In this document: positions 47,201 to 55,007 of the stretch, in pieces | Position numbering within the stretch: position 1 is the first letter of the stretch | Layout: every line of letters starts with the position of its first letter | Source: JACVRW01 sp963813495 | GTDB taxonomy: Bacteria; Actinomycetota; Thermoleophilia; Solirubrobacterales; Thermoleophilaceae | Length of the DNA: 64,000 nucleotides | Assembly: GCA_963813495.1 (NCBI GenBank) | Contig: CAWEZC010000009.1 | Coordinates: 1-64,000 of the forward strand | Direction of reading: 5' to 3' | Notes under the pieces: generated by a model | What the model saw: only the letters and a program-made list of their open reading frames with translations | Database searches by the model: none | What the model was told of the DNA's origin: nothing | Program-made: the position numbers and the translations under genes

Positions 47201-47619
47201 ACCTTCTCCGCCAGCGCCACTGCGCTGGTGACCAGCACGGCGGGCTCGCTGCCGAGAGAACGCGTGCTCGCGCCCGCCGGGGGCTCGCCGACCAGCGCAT
47301 CCAGCGCAGCCACGCGCAGCCCCACCAGGTGCGGCGGCGGAGCGAGATGGGACTCGTAGCGCATGCCCCGCGCCGGGTAGAAGCGCACGGGACGCGGGCT
47401 CAGGAACGCCTTGAGGTCGGCCGCGAGATCGCGCGCGGCCCGGTCGTCCCCCGCCACCACGAGCGCGGGGCGCCCGGGATCGGCGTCGATCAAGGAGGCG
47501 AGCAGGTAGGGGCGCATGCTGCCCGAGACGAAGACCCGCTGGGGCTCTGCACGCGCGGCCTCGGCCAGCGACCTGACCGAGTCGTCGTGCTGTGCGTATG
47601 TGAGAAGGCTCCTGAGCAT
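44242..47619 (-). CDS. mfd: transcription-repair coupling factor Mfd
   Basis: A 1125-residue SF2 ATPase that removes stalled RNA polymerase and recruits UvrA. The N-terminal UvrB-like modules come first, then the CarD-like polymerase-binding domain (LRAGSPVVHEDHGIALFTGF), motor domains with Walker A GDVGYGKTEVALRAAFKA, VDEEQRFG box, LSATPIPRTLQMSL, QIRGRVGRSRERAYAYLLYP, and the TRCF C-terminal domain. ATG 47619 begins the normal N-terminus (MLRSLLTYAQ); codons upstream overlap the divergent ABC gene region and are excluded. Slightly shorter than E. coli Mfd (1148). Confidence 0.95.
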   Translation of the reverse strand: MLRSLLTYAQHDDSVRSLAEAARAEPQRVFVSGSMRPYLLASLIDADPGRPALVVAGDDRAARDLAADLKAFLSPRPVRFYPARGMRYESHLAPPPHLVGLRVAALDALVGEPPAGASTRSLGSEPAVLVTSAVALAEKVPDPELRPHGFEIEKGGLLDLDEVAGQLVACGYERVEQVEDRGQFAIRGDILDVYPATEERAVRCELFDIEVERLTWFSTFTQRSLEEAERVEIAPAAELAPEHRELAEMAAVSEESERPDVADVLPVDRFRELLDLVPEDALVAVSAEEELAPALRDYWEDVTTSFHDDDAHNLYVAPEQLDAALERRASLRLSSISQDQPYEFRAQAADSAARSLRDAEPELEKLVRSGYRTFVAWARRGEAERAQLNLARVQAAFLDGQPAPAEASVTFAHASLRDGFIAPQLKLAVLPEHRLLRRRRSDRPAGPAAGTVASFSDLRAGSPVVHEDHGIALFTGFETKTVGGVTRDYLELEYRDGDRVFVPSDQLHKISRYVGADAGDPPLSKLGGKQWEQMKLKARRAAQALAGELINLYAERKRRAGHGFPRDSEWQLDFEASFPYRETPDQLEAIEAVRADMEEARPMDRLICGDVGYGKTEVALRAAFKAAEDGKQVMFLAPTTVLAQQHLGTFEERLRDYPFKIEMVSRFRSAANVRQSLVAFTEGKVDILIGTHRLLSRDVRPKNLGLLIVDEEQRFGVKQKELMRQLRLKVDVLSLSATPIPRTLQMSLAGLRDISVIETPPEGRRPVKTYVGDYDEDLVAKAIRREVARGGQAFFLHNRVDTIDETAERVRALAPEARVAVAHGQMAEGELEKIMLSFLRGQADVLVCTTIVESGLDISTANTLIVERADELGLAQLYQIRGRVGRSRERAYAYLLYPSAAALSEEAGARLATLSDYTELGSGFKIAMRDLEIRGAGNLLGDEQSGHVAAVGFELYVGMIDEAVRLLAGDSVEESAEPVRMDLPVDAYVPGDYVPYEAAKIEIHRRVAGAREIAQLIMLREELADRFGPIPEALDNLIRLQDARIKLGRAGARSVDFAGGRMSVTPIELDSTGAKALRAQVPEALYESGRETVRVRLPDEPDERFRAVVTAAEAILEVATEPVPD

Positions 47620-47701
47620 GCGCTGCGGCCGCCCGGCGGTGCCGCGCGGCCCTGTGTCGAGTCTAGGCGCCGGTGTGGGGTTCTCGGCCGGGAAGGGGTA
47701 G

Positions 47702-48613
47702 GTGGCACCGGTGAGCTCGATCGAGGTGCGCGACCTGACCAAGCGCTTCGGCAGCGTGACTGCGGTGGACGGGGTCAGCTTCGAGGTCGAGCCGGGGCTG
47801 GTCACCGGCTTTCTCGGCCCCAACGGAGCGGGCAAGACGACGACGCTGCGGATGATCCTCGGCCTCGCCCACCCCACGAGCGGCACGGCGGCCGTGGAGG
47901 GCTCCCCCTATGTGGACCTCGCCGACCCGGCGCGCACCGTGGGCGCCGTGCTCGAGCGCTCGGGCTTTCATCCCGGGCGTAGGGCCCGCGATCACCTCCG
48001 CACGCTCGCGCGCGCGGCACGCCTGCCCGAGTCGCGCGCCGATGAGGTGCTCGAGGCCGTGGCCCTCACCGACGCCGGCGGCCGGCGTGCCGGCCAGTAC
48101 TCGCTGGGCATGCGCCAGCGGCTGTCCCTCGCCACTGCGTTGCTCGGCGAGCCGCGCATCCTGATCCTCGACGAGCCCGCCAACGGTCTCGATCCTCAGG
48201 GCATCCGCTGGCTGCGCGACTACCTGCGCTGGTACGCCGCCCAGGGACGAACCGTGCTGGTGTCGAGCCACGTGCTGGCCGAGATGTCGCAGACCGCCGA
48301 CGCCGTGATCGTGATCGCCCGCGGCAAGGTCGTGGCCCAGGGTCCGCTCGCCGAGATCGTCGCGGGCGCGTCGGGAGGCGCGGTGCTGGTGCGCAGCCCC
48401 GGCGCGGAGCGGCTGGTGGGCGCGCTGCGGGGTGAGGGCTTCCACGTCGAAACGACGCCCGACGGGTCGCTCGTGGTCACCGGCACCGAGGCCGCCGCGG
48501 TTGGCGATCTCGCCTTGCGCGAGGGGCTGGCAGTCCACGAGCTGCGCGAGCGCGAGGCTTCGCTCGAGGACGTCTTCTTCGAGCTGACCGGCGAGGAGTC
48601 GAGGCCCTCGTGA
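47702..48613 (+). CDS. ABC exporter ATP-binding protein
   Basis: A 303-residue ATPase of the CcmA/DrrA exporter type. Walker A GPNGAGKTTTLRMI, ABC signature YSLGMRQRLSLA, Walker B LILDEPANGLDPQG and switch His (SSHVLAEM) are all present. The last 80 residues form the extra C-terminal domain of this group. GTG 47702 is preceded by GGGAAGGGG. It overlaps the permease start by 4 bases, giving a two-gene exporter of unknown substrate. Confidence 0.92.
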   Translation: MAPVSSIEVRDLTKRFGSVTAVDGVSFEVEPGLVTGFLGPNGAGKTTTLRMILGLAHPTSGTAAVEGSPYVDLADPARTVGAVLERSGFHPGRRARDHLRTLARAARLPESRADEVLEAVALTDAGGRRAGQYSLGMRQRLSLATALLGEPRILILDEPANGLDPQGIRWLRDYLRWYAAQGRTVLVSSHVLAEMSQTADAVIVIARGKVVAQGPLAEIVAGASGGAVLVRSPGAERLVGALRGEGFHVETTPDGSLVVTGTEAAAVGDLALREGLAVHELREREASLEDVFFELTGEESRPS

Positions 48614-49338
48614 ACGCCCTGGTCAGCTCCGAGCTCCTGAAGCTGCGCACCACCCGGACCGCATTCGGCTTCCTGGTGGCCACCGTGCTGCTCACCCTGG
48701 GCGTGGGCGCCGCGACCTTCGCCACGATCGAAGCCACCGGCGAACAGGATCTCAAGGACGCGCTCGCCGGCGCGGGCTTCGTGGCGGCGCTTCTGCTGGT
48801 GCTCGGCATCGTGGCCGCCACGGGCGAGTACCGGCACGGGACCATCACCTCGTCCCTGCTCGTGTCCCCGGACCGGGTCCGCTTCCTCGCGGCGAAGATC
48901 CTCGCCTACCTGCTGACCGGGGCGGCCCTCGGCCTGGTGGCCATGCTCGTCTCGTTCGCGGTCGGCGTGCCGTGGCTGTCGGCGCGCGACGCGCCGCTCG
49001 AACTCCTGGAAACGGGCGACTACGTCTCGCTCGCCGTCGAGGGCGTGGCGCTGGCCGCGTTGGCGGGCGCGCTGGGTGTGGCCGTGGGGACGCTGATCCG
49101 GAACCAGATAGCGGCCGTCGTGGGCACGCTCGTGTACCTCTTCGTCCTCGATCCCGTGCTCTCACTGGTGTCCGAGGACGTGGCGGCGTACACCCCCGGC
49201 GGCGCCATCAGCGGCCTCGGCGGGAACGCGCCGGACTACGTGCTCGATCCGCTTCCCGCGGGGCTGGTGCTGGCGGGCTGGACACTGCTGTTCGCGGCCG
49301 CGGCCCTGCTGGTGGACCGCCGCCGCGACGTGTTCTAG
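48610..49338 (+). CDS. ABC-2 type permease
   Basis: A 242-residue integral membrane protein with about six helices. ALVSSELLKLRTTRTAFGF and EYRHGTITSSLLVSPDRVRFLAAKI are typical of the ABC-2 / NatB-like permeases, with further helices to the end (VLAGWTLLFAAAALLVDRRR). It pairs with the ATPase just upstream and ends 4 bases into the stop of the convergent pth gene. Confidence 0.88.
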   Translation: MNALVSSELLKLRTTRTAFGFLVATVLLTLGVGAATFATIEATGEQDLKDALAGAGFVAALLLVLGIVAATGEYRHGTITSSLLVSPDRVRFLAAKILAYLLTGAALGLVAMLVSFAVGVPWLSARDAPLELLETGDYVSLAVEGVALAALAGALGVAVGTLIRNQIAAVVGTLVYLFVLDPVLSLVSEDVAAYTPGGAISGLGGNAPDYVLDPLPAGLVLAGWTLLFAAAALLVDRRRDVF

Positions 49339-49916
49339 TCCTCCGCGGTGACCACCCGGTCGAGCTCGTCGGCGGCGCGCTCGACCAGCTCGCGCACCTC
49401 GCCGGCCGGCTCCGAGAAGCGGCCCAAGACGTGGGCGGAGACGATCTCCGGATCGGTCGTGTCGGGCCGCCCGACCCCCACCCGGACGCGCCGGAAGTCC
49501 GCGCTGCCGAGGCCACGCTTGAGGGACTTGAGCCCGTTGTGGCCGGCCAGCCCCCCGCCCACGCGGGACTCGACGCGGCCGAAGGGCAGGTCTATCTCGT
49601 CGTGCACCACCAGCACGTGATCGAGGTCGACGCCCAGGGCGCCGCGCGCGGGGCTGACGGCGTCGCCGGAGTCGTTCATGTAGGTCTGGGGCAGCAATAC
49701 CCCGACGCGCGGACCGCCCGTGCCGGTGCGGCCGTGGGTGTAGAGCCCGCCGTACTTCTTCTTCGCGCGGGGAAGGCCCCAGCGCTCGGCTGCCAGCGCG
49801 GCCGCATCGAAGCCGACGTTGTGGCGGGTGCCGGCGTAGCGGTCCCCGGGGTTTCCGAGTCCGACGACCAGCCAGTCGACCTTTCCGCCGCCTTCAGAGC
49901 GGCGGAACAGGCTCAG
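49335..49916 (-). CDS. pth: peptidyl-tRNA hydrolase, non-standard start codon
   Basis: About 185-193 residues; releases peptides from peptidyl-tRNA. Family motifs: WLVVGLGNPGDRYAGTRHNVGFD (catalytic His), GVLLPQTYMNDSG (Asn), VHDEIDLPFGR (Asp) and GLAGHNGLKSL. No ATG, GTG or TTG lies near the start in frame: the codons before WLVVGLGNPG read CTG AGC CTG TTC ... AAG GTC GAC. The CTG at 49916 overlaps the rplY stop (CTGA) and has GAGGAGG about 9 bases before it, so coupled initiation at CTG is the best guess. Alternatively the start codon has a mutation or sequencing error. Confidence 0.88.
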   Translation of the reverse strand: MSLFRRSEGGGKVDWLVVGLGNPGDRYAGTRHNVGFDAAALAAERWGLPRAKKKYGGLYTHGRTGTGGPRVGVLLPQTYMNDSGDAVSPARGALGVDLDHVLVVHDEIDLPFGRVESRVGGGLAGHNGLKSLKRGLGSADFRRVRVGVGRPDTTDPEIVSAHVLGRFSEPAGEVRELVERAADELDRVVTAED

Positions 49917-50608
49917 GAGCCCTCGCCCTCCTCGGCAGGCTCGCCCTCTTCGCCCTCCGCGCCCTCGGCCGGCTCGCCCTCCTCGCCCTCGACGCCCTCG
50001 CCAACGAGCTCGGTCTCCTCCTCGATCTCCGGCTCCTCGACCTCGGTGGGGACCACCACGGTGGCGATCAGCGTCTCGTCGAGGTCGTCGAGGAAGGTCA
50101 CGCCCTCCGGCGCGGGAACCTCGGACAGGTGCAGCGTGCCGGCGATCTCCATGCCGGACACGTCGACCGCGACGTAGTCGGGGATCGCCGTGGGCAGCGC
50201 CTCGATGTTGAGCTGGTGGGTCACGTGCTCGAGCACGCCGCCCTCCTTGACGCCGGGTGCCTCCTCCGCCCCTTCGACGTGCACTCCGACCACGGTCTGG
50301 ATCTTCTCGTCGAGGCGCACCTCGAGCAGATCGATGTGCATGACCTCGCCACGCACGGGGTGCAGCTGCTGATCCTTCACGATCACGGGGCGCTTCCCGC
50401 CCGCCACCTCGAGATCGATCAGGGCGGAGCCGTCGACCAGCACCTGCCGCAGCAGCCGAGCGTCGACCGCAAAGGCCGTCGAGTCGCCGTTGCCGCCGCC
50501 GTAGACCACGCCCGGCACGAGGCCCTCGCGGCGCAGGCGCTTGACCGCACGGGTGCCCCGCTCTGGGCGTTCGTCGGCACTGAGTATGGGTCGCTGCGAG
50601 GAGGCCAT
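49913..50608 (-). CDS. rplY: ribosomal protein bL25, CTC form
   Basis: A 231-residue general-stress-type L25. The N-terminal 5S-rRNA-binding domain (about 1-95: RAVKRLRREGLVPGVVYGGG, VHPVRGEVMHIDLLEV-like) is followed by the TL5/CTC beta domain (about 96-190) and an acidic tail of repeated GEEGEPAE units. ATG 50608 starts the standard N-terminus. It is coupled with pth downstream and is part of the conserved prs-rplY-pth set. Confidence 0.92.
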   Translation of the reverse strand: MASSQRPILSADERPERGTRAVKRLRREGLVPGVVYGGGNGDSTAFAVDARLLRQVLVDGSALIDLEVAGGKRPVIVKDQQLHPVRGEVMHIDLLEVRLDEKIQTVVGVHVEGAEEAPGVKEGGVLEHVTHQLNIEALPTAIPDYVAVDVSGMEIAGTLHLSEVPAPEGVTFLDDLDETLIATVVVPTEVEEPEIEEETELVGEGVEGEEGEPAEGAEGEEGEPAEEGEGS

Positions 50609-50678
50609 GACGGCTGGCCAGTGTAGCGATGCCCTCTGTCCCGCGAGCCGGCAGCGCCCTCGGCCTATCCTCCGCGGG

Positions 50679-52097
50679 GTGGCTCCGGCCGACGACAACT
50701 CCATTCCCACCGGCCGCATCCGCCGCACAGCCCAGGTGGGCACGGTCGTCGGGACCGAGGGCGTGCGCTACGCCGGCACTCGTGCCGCCAATATCGCCCG
50801 CTCGCGCGAGGGCGCCTCGGAGGCGCTCGAGCAGCGCCACGTGGAGGCCGCCGAGCGCATGGTCGAGACGCTCGGGCGCATGAAGGGTGCGGCGATGAAG
50901 ATCGGCCAGCTTGCCTCCTTCATCGACACCGAGTTCCTGCCGCCCGAGTACCGCGAGCTCTACCAGGAGCAGCTCGCCTCCCTGCGCTCCACGGCGCCGT
51001 CGATGCCCTGGAAGAAGGTGCGCTCGGTGCTGGACGAGGAGTGGGACGAGCCGGTTGAGGAGCTGTTCGAGGACTTCGATCACGACGCCGCCGCGGCGGC
51101 CTCGATCGGCCAGGTGCACCGGGCGCAGCTCCCCGATGGCCGGGCGGTGGCGGTCAAGATCCAGTACCCCGGCGTGGCGGCGGCGATCGCCGCCGACATG
51201 CAGAACGCCGGCATGATCCTGCGCATGGCCAAGGCACTGGCGCCGGGCCTCGACGCCGGCGCCGCAGCGGCCGAGCTCAAGGAGCGCGTGATGGAGGAGC
51301 TCGACTACGAGCTCGAGGCGCAGTCGCAGCGCGCCTTCGCGCGCGGCTACCGCGGCCATCCCTTCGTCCACGTGCCCGACGTGGTCACCCGCCTCTCGAC
51401 CGAGCGCGTGCTGGTGAGCGAGTGGGTCGACGGGGCGGGCTTCGAGGAGGTGCGCACGAGTTCGCAGGCCCAGCGCGACCGCTTCGGGGAGATCGTCTTC
51501 CGCTTCTGCTTCGGCTCGATCTATCACCTGCAGCACTTCAACGCGGACGCCCACCCGGGCAACTACTTGCGGATGCCCGACGGGCGGGTGGCCTTCCTCG
51601 ACTTCGGCATGACCAAGCACCTCGACGATGACCAGATCGAGCTCGAGATCGCCGCGCTCGAGGCGGTCTTCGACGAGGACCCCGAAGAGCTGCGCGTGGC
51701 CCTGCACGACCTGGGCTTCCTGCGTGATCCACGCAAGGTGGACGCCGAGCTGCTGATGGAGCACGTACGCGCCGTAGGCGGCTGGTACATGGAGGACAGC
51801 GAGGTCACGATCGACTCCTACCGCGTGATGGAGGCGATCGCCGCCGTGTCCGACCCGCGCTCCTCGTTCTACCGGCTGATGCGGCGCGAGAACCTTCCCG
51901 CCAACGAGCTCATGGGCCGGCGCATGGAGTCCGGCGTCCTGGCCGTACTGGGTCAGCTCAACGCCACGCGCAACTGGTACCGCATCGGCCGCGAATGGTG
52001 GTTCGGCGACCCGCCCGCGACCGAGCTCGGCGAACAGGAACGGGCCTGGGCGCAGAGCGGCTCGGGCGGCGCGCGCTCGATCAGGCGCCCGGCTTGA
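50679..52097 (+). CDS. ABC1/ADCK (UbiB-like) atypical kinase
   Basis: A 472-residue UbiB-family protein. The family-specific KxGQ motif is MKIGQLASF. Further marks are AAAASIGQVHRAQL, VAVKIQYPGV (ATP-site Lys), the A-rich loop in place of a glycine loop, HFNADAHPGNYL (catalytic Asp) and FLDFGMTKHL (Mg Asp). In other bacteria such proteins support quinone synthesis; no ubiquinone or menaquinone genes are adjacent. TATCCT at 50666-50671 puts transcription near GTG 50679, so the message may be leaderless. It interrupts the prs-rplY order on the other strand. Confidence 0.88.
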   Translation: MAPADDNSIPTGRIRRTAQVGTVVGTEGVRYAGTRAANIARSREGASEALEQRHVEAAERMVETLGRMKGAAMKIGQLASFIDTEFLPPEYRELYQEQLASLRSTAPSMPWKKVRSVLDEEWDEPVEELFEDFDHDAAAAASIGQVHRAQLPDGRAVAVKIQYPGVAAAIAADMQNAGMILRMAKALAPGLDAGAAAAELKERVMEELDYELEAQSQRAFARGYRGHPFVHVPDVVTRLSTERVLVSEWVDGAGFEEVRTSSQAQRDRFGEIVFRFCFGSIYHLQHFNADAHPGNYLRMPDGRVAFLDFGMTKHLDDDQIELEIAALEAVFDEDPEELRVALHDLGFLRDPRKVDAELLMEHVRAVGGWYMEDSEVTIDSYRVMEAIAAVSDPRSSFYRLMRRENLPANELMGRRMESGVLAVLGQLNATRNWYRIGREWWFGDPPATELGEQERAWAQSGSGGARSIRRPA

Positions 52098-52536
52098 CGG
52101 CCATGTCTATGACCACCAGCACCAGGATCGTCATCTCGACGGCGTTCACGGCCAGGATGCGGTTGATGCCCCGCTTGACGTCGGGTGCAGCGGCGCCGCC
52201 TGCCTCTGCGGCCTTCTCGATCCGGATCCCCTCGCGCGGATAGAAGATCGCGCCCAGCACAAGGCTCAGCACCCAGGCCAGCAGAGCGAGGCTGATCCAG
52301 AGGTCGCTGTACTCGTAGCCCACCTCGTTGACCAGCAGCAGGCCGGCCACGAGCAGGAGCACCGCCAGGGGTGCGTAGAAACGGCTCATGATCTTCAGGG
52401 CATTGCGGTTGAAGGCCAGCAGCTGCTCGTCGTCACCGGTCTTGGCGACCCAGCGGCCGAGCACGTGCACCGAAACGCCGCCGCCCACCCAGAGCACGGC
52501 GCAGACGAGGTGGATGGCCAGGTAGAGCTCGTACAC
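52081..52536 (-). CDS. DUF2269-type membrane protein
   Basis: A 151-residue protein with four membrane helices (LYLAIHLVCAVLWVGGGVSV; AVLLLVAGLLLVNEVG; LALLAWVLSLVLGAIFY; VEMTILVLVVIDMAV). The first helix has the HLVCAVLWVGG pattern of DUF2269/CopD-like proteins. Its function is unknown. It overlaps the end of the convergent ABC1 gene by 17 bases and lies 18 bases below prs on the same strand. Confidence 0.75.
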   Translation of the reverse strand: MYELYLAIHLVCAVLWVGGGVSVHVLGRWVAKTGDDEQLLAFNRNALKIMSRFYAPLAVLLLVAGLLLVNEVGYEYSDLWISLALLAWVLSLVLGAIFYPREGIRIEKAAEAGGAAAPDVKRGINRILAVNAVEMTILVLVVIDMAVKPGA

Positions 52537-52554
52537 CCGCGGAGACGCGCCGAC

Positions 52555-53589
52555 TCAGAAGAGCTGGTTCTCGCCGGCGAAGATCTCGGAGACCGAGTCG
52601 TCGATGAAGATGCGCCGGATGGAGTCCTCGAGGATGTCGGCACAGCTCAGCTGCGTGATCAGCTCGGGGGCGCCGGGGCGCATCGGCACGGTATCGGTGA
52701 CCACGATGCCCGAGAGCGGGCCGTTCGCGAGGATCTCGTACGCGTTGCCCGAGAAGAGGCCGTGCGTGGCCACCGCGTAGACGCGCTCCGCCCCCTCGTC
52801 CAGCACGGTCTGGGCAGCGGCGTTCAGGGTGCCGCCGGTGGCGATGATGTCGTCGACGATCACGGCGGTCCTACCCTTGACGTCGCCGATCACGTAGCCG
52901 ATCTCGGCCACCTGCTGCGCGGGCCGCTCCTTCTCCATCAGCGCGTAGGGGGCCCCCACCTTCTGGGCGAACTTGCGGACGAGCTTCACGCGGCCGGCAT
53001 CGGGCGCGATGATCACCAGGTCCTCGTCGGCCAGGCGGTCGGTCACGAACTGGGTCAAGATCGGCATCGCGGTCATGTGGTCGACCGGCTTGGAGAAGAA
53101 GCCCTGCACCTGGCCGGCGTGGAGATCCATGGCCACCAGGCGGTCCGCCCCTGCGGTCTCGAGCACCTCGGCCAGCAGCCGCGCCGAGATCGGTTCGCGC
53201 GGGGCGGACTTCTTGTCCTGGCGCGAGTAGCCGTACCACGGCGTGACGGCCACGATCCGGTGCGCGGAGGCGTGCTTGGCGGCGTGGATCATCAGCAGCA
53301 GCTCCCAGAGGGCGTCGTTCACCGTGAGCCCCTCGCGCTCCGAGCCGCAGATCGACTGGACGATGAACAGGTCGGCGCCGCGGATCGACTCGGCGTAGCG
53401 GCAGTAGACCTCGCCGTCGGCGAACGTCTTCAGCCCAGCGTCGGTGAGAGCGAGGCCGAGCTTTCCGGCGATCTTGCCGCCCAGCTCCTGACTGGCGCGC
53501 CCGGCGGCGATCATCAGCCGCTTCTCGTAGCCCGCGGTGATGCTCGACGGGAGCGCCGGCGCGGTGGCGGAATCGAGCAGCTTGCTCAT
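52555..53589 (-). CDS. prs: ribose-phosphate pyrophosphokinase
   Basis: A 344-residue PRPP synthase, making PRPP from ribose 5-phosphate and ATP. Motifs: FADGEVYCRYAESIRGADLFIVQS, ATP-binding RIVAVTPWYGYSRQDKK, flexible loop around EPISARLLAEVLE, Mg site MDLHAGQVQGFF and the PRPP loop VDDIIATGGTL. It is longer than usual (about 315) because of an N-terminal extension of about 25 residues. The start overlaps the glmU stop by 4 bases. Confidence 0.95.
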   Translation of the reverse strand: MSKLLDSATAPALPSSITAGYEKRLMIAAGRASQELGGKIAGKLGLALTDAGLKTFADGEVYCRYAESIRGADLFIVQSICGSEREGLTVNDALWELLLMIHAAKHASAHRIVAVTPWYGYSRQDKKSAPREPISARLLAEVLETAGADRLVAMDLHAGQVQGFFSKPVDHMTAMPILTQFVTDRLADEDLVIIAPDAGRVKLVRKFAQKVGAPYALMEKERPAQQVAEIGYVIGDVKGRTAVIVDDIIATGGTLNAAAQTVLDEGAERVYAVATHGLFSGNAYEILANGPLSGIVVTDTVPMRPGAPELITQLSCADILEDSIRRIFIDDSVSEIFAGENQLF

Positions 53590-54962
53590 TGCGATTCCCC
53601 CTCCACGCGGTCCGCGTAGCCCTCTACGTTCTTCTGTTTTTCCCGGGCGATACCGAGCGCTCCCTCGGGGACGTCGCCAGTGATGACCGAACCTGCCCCA
53701 GTGTACGCGCGATCGCCGACGTCAACGGGTGCGACGAGGGAGGTGTGCACGCCCGTCTTCGCGCTCTTTCCGACCTTCGTCCGGTGCTTGCGCCGGCCGT
53801 CGTAGTTGGCCGTGATGGTGCTGGCCCCGAGGTTGGCCTGCTCGCCCACGTCGGCGTCGCCTATGTAGGACAGATGGGGCACCTTGGCGCCCGGGCCGAT
53901 CTCCGAGTTCTTGACCTCGACGTAGGTGCCGATCTTTGCCCCCGGGCCGACCACCGTGCCCGGTCGCAGGTACGCGAAGGGCCCCACGCGGGCGCCGTCG
54001 CCGATCTCGGCCTCCACGGCCACGGTCTCGAGGACCACGGCGCCGTCGCCGACGCGGGAGTCGGTGAGCGTCGTGCGCGGGCCGAGCTCGCTGCCCTCCC
54101 CCACGCGCGTCTGGCCCAGGAGGCTCACGCCCGGGCCGATGGTGCTGTCCCGGCCGATCGTGACCCCGGCGTCGACGCGCGTGCTGGCGGGCTGGAGAAA
54201 GGTCACGCCCGTCTCGGCGTGCTGCTCGATGATGCGCCTCTGGGCAGCGGCCTCGGCGTGCATGAGGCCCACGCGGTCGTTGACTCCGAGGGCGATATCG
54301 GCGTCCTCGGTGGCGTGCGTGGCCACGATCCCGCCGGCTGCGGCCAGCACGGGAAAGACACCGGTGAGGTAGAGCTCCCCGTCCTCGAGCCCGACCTGGT
54401 CGAGCGCCTCGTAGAGCCCCCGAGCCTCGAAAACGTAGGTGCCGAGGTTGATCTCGTCGATGTCGAGCAGCTCGGGGGCCAGCCCCTCGGTGTTCTTGGT
54501 CTCCACTATGCGCTCGAAGCTGCCGTCCGCGCTGCGCACGATGCGCCCGTAGCCGGTGGGGTCGAGCTGGTCGGTGGTGAGGATGGTGGCGGCTGCCTGA
54601 TCCTCGCGATGCTGGGCGAACAGGCCGGCGATCTGGTGGGAGGTCACGAGCGGATGGTCGCCGGAGAGGATCACGACGGGAGGGCCATCCTCGGCGGCCG
54701 TGCGGGCCGCCAGGACCGCCGCCGCCGTCCCCTCCCCCTCCTCCTGCTCGATGACCTCGACCCCTTCGGAGAGCTCACCCTCGACCCCGTCGTCCGGGCG
54801 CACCACGCACACCACGCGCTCGGCGCCGGCGTCGCGCGCGGCGTCGATGATCCATTCGATCATGGGCTTGCCACAGACGCGGTGGAGCACCTTGGGCGTG
54901 GCGGAGCGCATCCGCGTGCCATGGCCGGCGGCCATGATCAGGACCGTGAACGGGGCGGCCAT
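53586..54962 (-). CDS. glmU: bifunctional UDP-GlcNAc pyrophosphorylase / GlcN-1-P acetyltransferase
   Basis: A 458-residue two-domain enzyme making UDP-GlcNAc for peptidoglycan. The N-terminal nucleotidyltransferase (1-230) has LIMAAGHGTRMRSATPKVLH and LSGDHPLV. The C-terminal left-handed beta-helix (about 250-430) has hexapeptide repeats (VTIGRDSTIGPGVSLLGQ...) and the acetyltransferase site YIGDADVGEQANLGA. It is coupled to prs (ATGA overlap), the widely conserved glmU-prs pair. Confidence 0.96.
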   Translation of the reverse strand: MAAPFTVLIMAAGHGTRMRSATPKVLHRVCGKPMIEWIIDAARDAGAERVVCVVRPDDGVEGELSEGVEVIEQEEGEGTAAAVLAARTAAEDGPPVVILSGDHPLVTSHQIAGLFAQHREDQAAATILTTDQLDPTGYGRIVRSADGSFERIVETKNTEGLAPELLDIDEINLGTYVFEARGLYEALDQVGLEDGELYLTGVFPVLAAAGGIVATHATEDADIALGVNDRVGLMHAEAAAQRRIIEQHAETGVTFLQPASTRVDAGVTIGRDSTIGPGVSLLGQTRVGEGSELGPRTTLTDSRVGDGAVVLETVAVEAEIGDGARVGPFAYLRPGTVVGPGAKIGTYVEVKNSEIGPGAKVPHLSYIGDADVGEQANLGASTITANYDGRRKHRTKVGKSAKTGVHTSLVAPVDVGDRAYTGAGSVITGDVPEGALGIAREKQKNVEGYADRVEGESQ

Positions 54963-55007
54963 CGGTCCGTGAGCGTAGCGGCGGACCGCCGGCTCAGCCG
55001 ACTCGGG

